A stretch of DNA of 64,000 nucleotides, taken from Pezizomycotina sp. ARF18. Lineage: Eukaryota > Ascomycota. How positions within the stretch are numbered: the stretch's first letter is position 1; each line of letters starts with the position of its first letter. Location of the stretch: NCBI GenBank assembly GCA_002224055.1, contig AZLU01000004.1, forward strand, positions 306,735 to 370,734, in the 5' to 3' direction. Shown in pieces: positions 60,847 through 64,000 of the stretch. The position numbers and the translations under genes are program-made. The notes beneath the pieces were generated by a model. The model did no database searches. It was not told where the DNA came from and saw only the letters and a list, made by a program, of their open reading frames with translations.

Positions 60847-61512
60847 TCAGCAAAGATCAGTACCACCGTCTGGACGGTACAGGAGCGCGACCAGCCTCCT
60901 AATCTTCTTCAATTTTTCTACAGTTTCCAGCGTATATGGATGTTCATCTCTAGTATTTTTTCTGAAGCTTGAGCACCTTCTCATACCATGGTCCAGCTTC
61001 ATCGTAGCGACCTTTCCGATACAGGATGGTAGCTATGTTGTGACTCTTTTCAAGTTCTATCAAATATTCCTGAGGATAAGACTCTGGCGATGACTGGCGC
61101 TTTTACTCGTGGATAACGGTGCTCGTGTATGTAATGTCGCATTTTCTGGGCTTGTTTGATATGTATTGTCTCTATAGGTTAGTTAGTTAGTTATAATTGC
61201 ATTTGAGATTTTTAATATCAAGATGACTTCTATTGCGTTGATTGAATATACTTACCATCTCTTGAAGTAGATTCGTAAAGCCACTGTCTGGAAGATGATG
61301 GGCTGTTATGTTGCTCATCTCAATGTGCTTGCCATCTACTCTAATAATGTCTTTCTAGACAGGATTTCTATGGATCTTCTCGTTATTCAATGGTTCGTTG
61401 GAAGTAAAATATCCGTCATCTGAATCCGCTGGGGAATGTCGTTTATTTGAGGATCTGTGTCGGCTGCTCGCGAGTTCTTTTGGATTTGGATCACCAAGGG
61501 TACGGGTGACAT
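60847..61512 (-). CDS. Short TPR-repeat protein (kinesin-light-chain-type repeat)
   Basis: The start ATG at 61512 opens a polar N-terminal region (GDPNPKELASSRHRSSNKRH, DDGYFTSNEPLNNEKI, HLPDSGFTNLLQEM) ending at a GTAAGT donor (61256). The intron at 61172-61256 has CTAAC branches and a TATAG acceptor. After it, SHNIATILYRKGRYDEAGPW and YEKVLKLQKK form a tetratricopeptide repeat of the TPR_10/12 type. The next repeat begins DEHPYTLETVEKLKKI and the gene stops at 60847. Such repeats usually form the C-terminal arrays of fungal NLR-type (NACHT or NB-ARC) proteins, where they mediate recognition. No nucleotide-binding domain lies upstream, so this is either a short TPR protein or the detached end of an NLR gene. 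At least three frame breaks are present. Confidence 0.5.
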
Positions 61513-62462
61513 GATGTAAGAGGTAATTATTCGAAGAGATGAATTGTATATTGATCGAGTTTGTGGGTTTGTTATAATGATCTTGCTCTCGACGAAGCGC
61601 TAGAAATTATATTGCAAAAGGTATGAAATATATAAGAATTGAACTACTTAAAGCACCTAGTATTCTTGGGCTGACTTGGGCTGAAAGAATAATGAGGATC
61701 GCTGTAACATTCCATGAAAGAAAAAAGGGAGATGCCAACGAATAAGTAGGCATTAGACATATTTCGCATGGATCATATACCGAGTTTCTATCCGATGTCA
61801 AAATCCCAGATAATGCATGTAAACACTCACATTGCTTGCAAGTCATTCCATATCTTAAGTCTCGAAAAAAAAAAAAAAAAAAAGATCTTGGGAGAGCTCG
61901 ATCCACATCTCGGTAAATAAGCCTTATCTGTTGCAGCTGTTTTTCCGAGTCCTTAGCCGCAGCTTCGGAGCGACCCTATTACACGCTCGTTTTACCCCGT
62001 TCCTGACGATACCCTCTTTCAGAAATATCTTTTGGGGACCTCGGCTCTGGAGGCAATATGCAGGAACGACCGTGTTACACAAGTTTAGGATAGGCTCGAG
62101 GGAGCTATATCGTCTCATTATTGAAACTTCGTAAACAATTTTCTTTATTCCCAGAATGTTGCATTTTCTGTGCGATACCTTTAAAGCGATTAAGTTACCG
62201 ACCCGAGGTAAGTCGAAACGGCAGTTGTGCACGGTCAACGGTAAATTATTTGCTATAATCCAAAACACAATCTTGCTCTCTGTACCATTTATGCACTAAT
62301 TTATAGTCAATCAGAGCGATCCTATAAGCAACTCAAGTAGGCAACACTACGTAACGTCTCTAGCTTTTCAATCAGACAAGCTTATTATAAGCTCGGCAAA
62401 TCTGTATCTATCTGCCGATGAAAGTTATATCGCTTTCGTTTTCAAGAGCACGACGGGAAAGA
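61513..62462. other. Unassigned region
   Basis: No gene is recognised. A poly(A) run lies at 61865-61883. From about 62297 the + strand is open without a start codon to 62809, overlapping the antisense ORF described next. Confidence 0.35.
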
Positions 62463-62798
62463 TCAGGACCAAGCGCCAAAGTACGTATTTTCGTCGAATA
62501 AAAGCCTCTTGTAAAAAATCTTGTCATGGGAAGGTGTTGCATCGATTAATAAGTCCCGACTTTCCAGAACTAACCGGAATATTCGATTACTTGCGAACCA
62601 AAGATTATAGTATCCTCCTCCAGTCGGTCGTAGTTGGAACGAATCAGACTTCCGCGGATTCTGAGATGACGCAGATTCTGAATGTGTGCGTGAGTGGATC
62701 TTTAAGCGAATTGGGTACAGCAATTTCGTCCCCGAGGGCACCTCAATTTGAAGGGCTGCTTCTCCCATGTTCTCGGGTACCGTTGGGGGAAAAGACAT
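62463..62798 (-). CDS. Possible small protein of unknown function (111 aa)
   Basis: An intact ATG frame begins in a good fungal context (AATTAAAAAATGTC) preceded by an A/T-rich upstream region, and runs 111 codons (MSFPPTVPENMGEAALQIEV, then LKIHSRTHSESASSQNPRKS). There is no signal peptide or domain. The opposite strand is also open without an ATG for about 170 codons (62297-62809), so either strand, or neither, could be coding. I favour the minus strand because of the start context. Confidence 0.25.
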   Translation of the reverse strand: MSFPPTVPENMGEAALQIEVPSGTKLLYPIRLKIHSRTHSESASSQNPRKSDSFQLRPTGGGYYNLWFASNRIFRLVLESRDLLIDATPSHDKIFYKRLLFDENTYFGAWS

Positions 62799-63396
62799 TT
62801 TTTAATTAAAAAAACAAAAAAAGGAATATATATACGCATGCTTTGTATTTAACACTAGAATCCTGATAAATCAAAGAAACACTTGGCCTCGATATTGACT
62901 ACGGAAGGTTTCTATATCATATACTTGAGCTTTCGTCGCCTCTAGAAAAACCTTCGGTACCTTGCTTTTTTCTTCTTCTTCTCCTTAATACAGTGTCACA
63001 ACATTGTACCTCTTAAACCCGTTTAAGAGGCGAAGAAGAAAGTCCTCCTTGATAATGTAAAACAATTGCCAATTACTATTTTATGTGTGGCCTTTTTCTC
63101 TCAAAGTCTTATGTTGGCCTTTACGCATTTAATAACAACGAATCCTTTCTACTTTGCAAGATAAAAAGAAAGGGAAAAAAAAGGAGTCGTATATAAGGAA
63201 CAGAGAGTATTATCGTGCTAGCTTTATACGGGGCGGCCCTTCGACTTATTGAACTCGGGAATAAACCCGCAAATGCCATGCAGGTTTCTCCCATACGCAG
63301 GCGAATAACGCCTCGCGCGGGATTTTTAAGCATAGACGGGTACTTTTGATTAACTTCTCCAGAATTTTCCCTCATTGTGGGGTATAATTAACGATC
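62799..63396. other. Intergenic with a perfect 10-bp-arm palindrome
   Basis: CCTCTTAAAC-CC-GTTTAAGAGG at 63009-63030 is a perfect inverted repeat with a 2-nt loop in otherwise ordinary AT-rich DNA. No gene is seen. Confidence 0.5.
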
Positions 63397-63662
63397 ATTA
63401 TACAGTTGATATGTGTGGCCATATCTGGCCGTGGGAGTGGAACCGAAGCGAGCAAACTGGTCACGCGTGGAGCTGCGACATTGCACATGCATGAAACTTG
63501 CGAGTAGAAGGAGAAAGAACTTACGCTATTACTTTCTTAGCTTGCGCTCTCCTAGAACGTTCACTGTCTCTTGTTTTCGCGGTTGGCGTAGGAGGTTTTT
63601 TAAAGCATTGTGATTCACTAAGAGGCATATATTCATATGGCCACACATATCAACTGTATAAT
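63397..63662. mobile_element. MITE with perfect 28-bp terminal inverted repeats
   Basis: The left end 63397-63424 and right end 63635-63662 are exact reverse complements over 28 bp. If the outermost TATA/TA is the duplicated target, the element runs from CAGTTGATATGTGTGG to its complement, with a TA duplication as in Tc1/mariner/Pogo elements. It is only about 260 bp long. The interior is GC-richer than its surroundings, has a chance 66-codon frame and no transposase, so it is non-autonomous. Identical ends suggest recent mobility. Confidence 0.8.
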
Positions 63663-64000
63663 TTTTCTACGTAGAATTTCTATCCTCTTGCCAGGTAGAA
63701 CTCAAGTACCGAAGTCATGGCCATTGGTATACTTTTACTTATATTGACAATCGTTTCCCCTTCGTGGGCATTTTACAATCTTTATATTTAACACTTTTCA
63801 TGTCAAGTCGTCAAATAGCCTACAAATACTCTTCCAATTTTACGGTCTAAACTCTCAGAATACTGTAGTACCTTTCAAGAGCAACTATTTGGAACATATG
63901 AACTCACCTCATTCACAGCCGTATTGATCCTAAAATCAACCGTTATCGTAAACCGCTAGTGCTACGGTCAGCTTATCGCTGCGAACAGAACGGCTTTCTC
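63663..64000. other. Unassigned end of window
   Basis: No gene or repeat is recognised in the last 340 bp. Confidence 0.4.

Overview
The window looks like nuclear DNA of a filamentous ascomycete (Pezizomycotina). The evidence is a veA-type velvet regulator, a fungal oleate desaturase, a secreted M28E leucine aminopeptidase, and introns of about 60-100 nt with GTAAGT-like donors, CTAAC branch sites and YAG acceptors. The genome is gene-poor here: about fourteen supportable genes or gene pieces in 64 kb, separated by AT-rich DNA full of long homopolymers, including a 49-nt poly(A) run at 21630-21678. I cannot name the species.

Layout. 1-15.6 kb holds no recognisable gene. veA lies at 15.7-17.5 kb (+) and is followed by a long pyrimidine-rich tail. 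21.7-25.5 kb carries four small proteins in two tandem pairs: two MC..CGH cysteine/histidine proteins (-) and two signal-peptide plus membrane proteins (+). 27.3-30.1 kb is a basic/acidic, SR-containing probable nuclear protein (+). 32.2-34.8 kb is TAD3, the non-catalytic subunit of the wobble tRNA adenosine deaminase, with a long N-terminal extension and a large insertion (+). 36.4-38.8 kb is a cluster of about a dozen 23-bp GC-rich palindromes, the strongest unexplained signal in the window. A leucine aminopeptidase (-) and a glutathione S-transferase-like gene (+) stand divergently at 39.2-42.0 kb. An F-box protein (-) is at 43.1-45.1 kb and the delta-12 desaturase (-) at 45.9-47.3 kb. 47.3-64 kb is mostly unassigned, with a small four-cysteine secreted protein (55.3 kb), a spliced gene of unknown function (58.1-58.9 kb, -), a short TPR protein (60.8-61.5 kb, -) and a MITE with perfect 28-bp inverted ends (63.4-63.7 kb).

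Nearly every conserved gene (veA, TAD3, desaturase, aminopeptidase, GST, F-box) is readable only by changing frame one or more times at single-base indels. Because unrelated conserved genes all share this while keeping their motifs, I read it as uncorrected long-read assembly error rather than mass pseudogenisation. Gene boundaries are therefore outer limits. The genes do not form an evident pathway or cluster: they are housekeeping or regulatory singletons plus lineage-specific small proteins.
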